Program-made: the position numbers and the translations under genes | Source: Bacteroidales bacterium UBA1736 | GTDB lineage: Bacteria; Bacteroidota; Bacteroidia; Bacteroidales; UBA932 | Assembly: GCA_002315825.1 (NCBI GenBank) | Contig: DCIC01000122.1 | Span: 1-22,450 of the forward strand | Length of the DNA stretch: 22,450 nucleotides | Direction of reading: 5' to 3' | The notes under the pieces: model-generated | Told to the model about the DNA's origin: nothing | Database searches by the model: none | The model's input: only the letters and a program-made list of their open reading frames with translations | Part shown: piece after piece, positions 22,146 to 22,450 of the stretch | Numbering within the stretch: position 1 is the first letter of the stretch | Layout of the letters: each line of letters begins with the position of its first letter

Positions 22146-22450
22146 ATGGACAGAAAAGAACTTGAAATAATGTGCCCGGCTGGCAACTTTGAATGTCTGG
22201 AGGCAGCGATACAAGGAGGGGCCGATTCAGTGTATTTCGGAGTGGGACATCTTAATATGAGATCCCATTCCGCCAACAACTTCGCCCCTGAGGATCTGGA
22301 TAAAGTTTGCAGGATCTGCCGCAATGCAGCAGTCAAGACTTATCTCACGCTGAATATCGTACTCTATCAAGAGGATTTGGAGGATATGAAGTTAACTCTC
22401 AACGCCGCAAAGGCCGCAGGAGTGGATGCCATCATCGCATCGGATATGGC
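22146..22450 (+). CDS. U32 family peptidase-like protein, N-terminal part (cut by window edge)
   Basis: The first 101 codons encode MDRKELEIMCPAGNFECLEA followed by GGADSVYFGVGHLNMRSHS and a VKTYLTLNIVLYQ strand, the N-terminal TIM-barrel-like region of U32 proteins (YegQ/RlhA/TrhP type). Relatives carry an iron-sulfur cluster and take part in hydroxylation of tRNA or rRNA, while others are called collagenases from early work. The cluster cysteines would lie beyond the window. The ATG is 1 nt after the polyprenyl synthase stop, so the two genes are cotranscribed. A link to quinone synthesis, as for the U32 proteins UbiU/UbiV, is conceivable next to a prenyl synthase but not supported by anything visible. 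Confidence 0.88.
   Translation, partial: MDRKELEIMCPAGNFECLEAAIQGGADSVYFGVGHLNMRSHSANNFAPEDLDKVCRICRNAAVKTYLTLNIVLYQEDLEDMKLTLNAAKAAGVDAIIASDM

Noticed and set aside
1..22450. Defence island, CRISPR array, prophage or other mobile system
   Set aside because: No repeat-spacer pattern, integrase, transposase, nuclease-methylase pair or phage gene was found; gene content and spacing are those of core chromosome.

Overview
The window is a compact, gene-dense chromosomal segment from a member of the Bacteroidetes, most likely an uncultured Bacteroidales. Three things point there. The proteins closely resemble Bacteroidales versions (SerC/SerA, MiaA, deoxynucleoside kinase, FKBP lipoprotein, ROK glucokinase, PHP protein). 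Shine-Dalgarno sequences are largely absent. Ten boxes of the Bacteroidetes -7 type (TAnnTTTG) lie upstream of the transcription units. I see no tRNA, rRNA, CRISPR array, insertion sequence or prophage gene, so this looks like core chromosome rather than an accessory island.

Layout from left to right. Positions 1-2095 (minus) hold a YigZ-family protein, serC and the 5' part of serA, i.e. the first two steps of serine synthesis. Positions 2159-3621 (plus) hold an acidic-tailed pRiA4b-ORF3-like protein and miaA (tRNA A37 prenylation). Positions 3622-6671 (minus) form a sugar unit: MFS sugar transporter, ROK glucokinase and an FKBP-type lipoprotein isomerase. Positions 6672-6996 are the only long gene-free stretch; they hold the promoter region of the sugar operon and a well-formed orphan small-RNA locus on the plus strand. 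Positions 6997-9546 (minus) encode a deoxynucleoside kinase and a long-chain acyl-CoA synthetase. Positions 9632-14916 (plus) form an operon of MBL-fold hydrolase, uvrA, a nucleoside kinase lacking the usual N-terminal domains, and an EamA transporter. Positions 14894-16498 (minus) encode an exported S41 (CtpA-like) protease. Positions 16539-19161 (plus) hold rdgB-recO-M28 peptidase, joined by ATGA overlaps. Positions 19158-20096 (minus) are rsgA. Positions 20203-21057 (plus) encode an exported PHP-like protein followed by a strong terminator. From 21185 (plus) come a polyprenyl diphosphate synthase and the start of a U32-family gene cut by the window edge.

Most genes are housekeeping: serine synthesis, tRNA modification, ribosome assembly, nucleotide sanitation and salvage, excision and recombination repair, sugar uptake with phosphorylation, and isoprenoid synthesis. 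The most unusual features are the orphan sRNA locus (about 6888-6980); several promoters placed so close to start codons that the mRNAs should be leaderless; three tail-to-tail gene pairs with no spacing or overlapping ends; a UvrA whose first zinc-finger cysteine pair is missing; and shortened versions of RecO and the nucleoside kinase. I did not find a convincing new multigene system. The sRNA is the best candidate for something undescribed.
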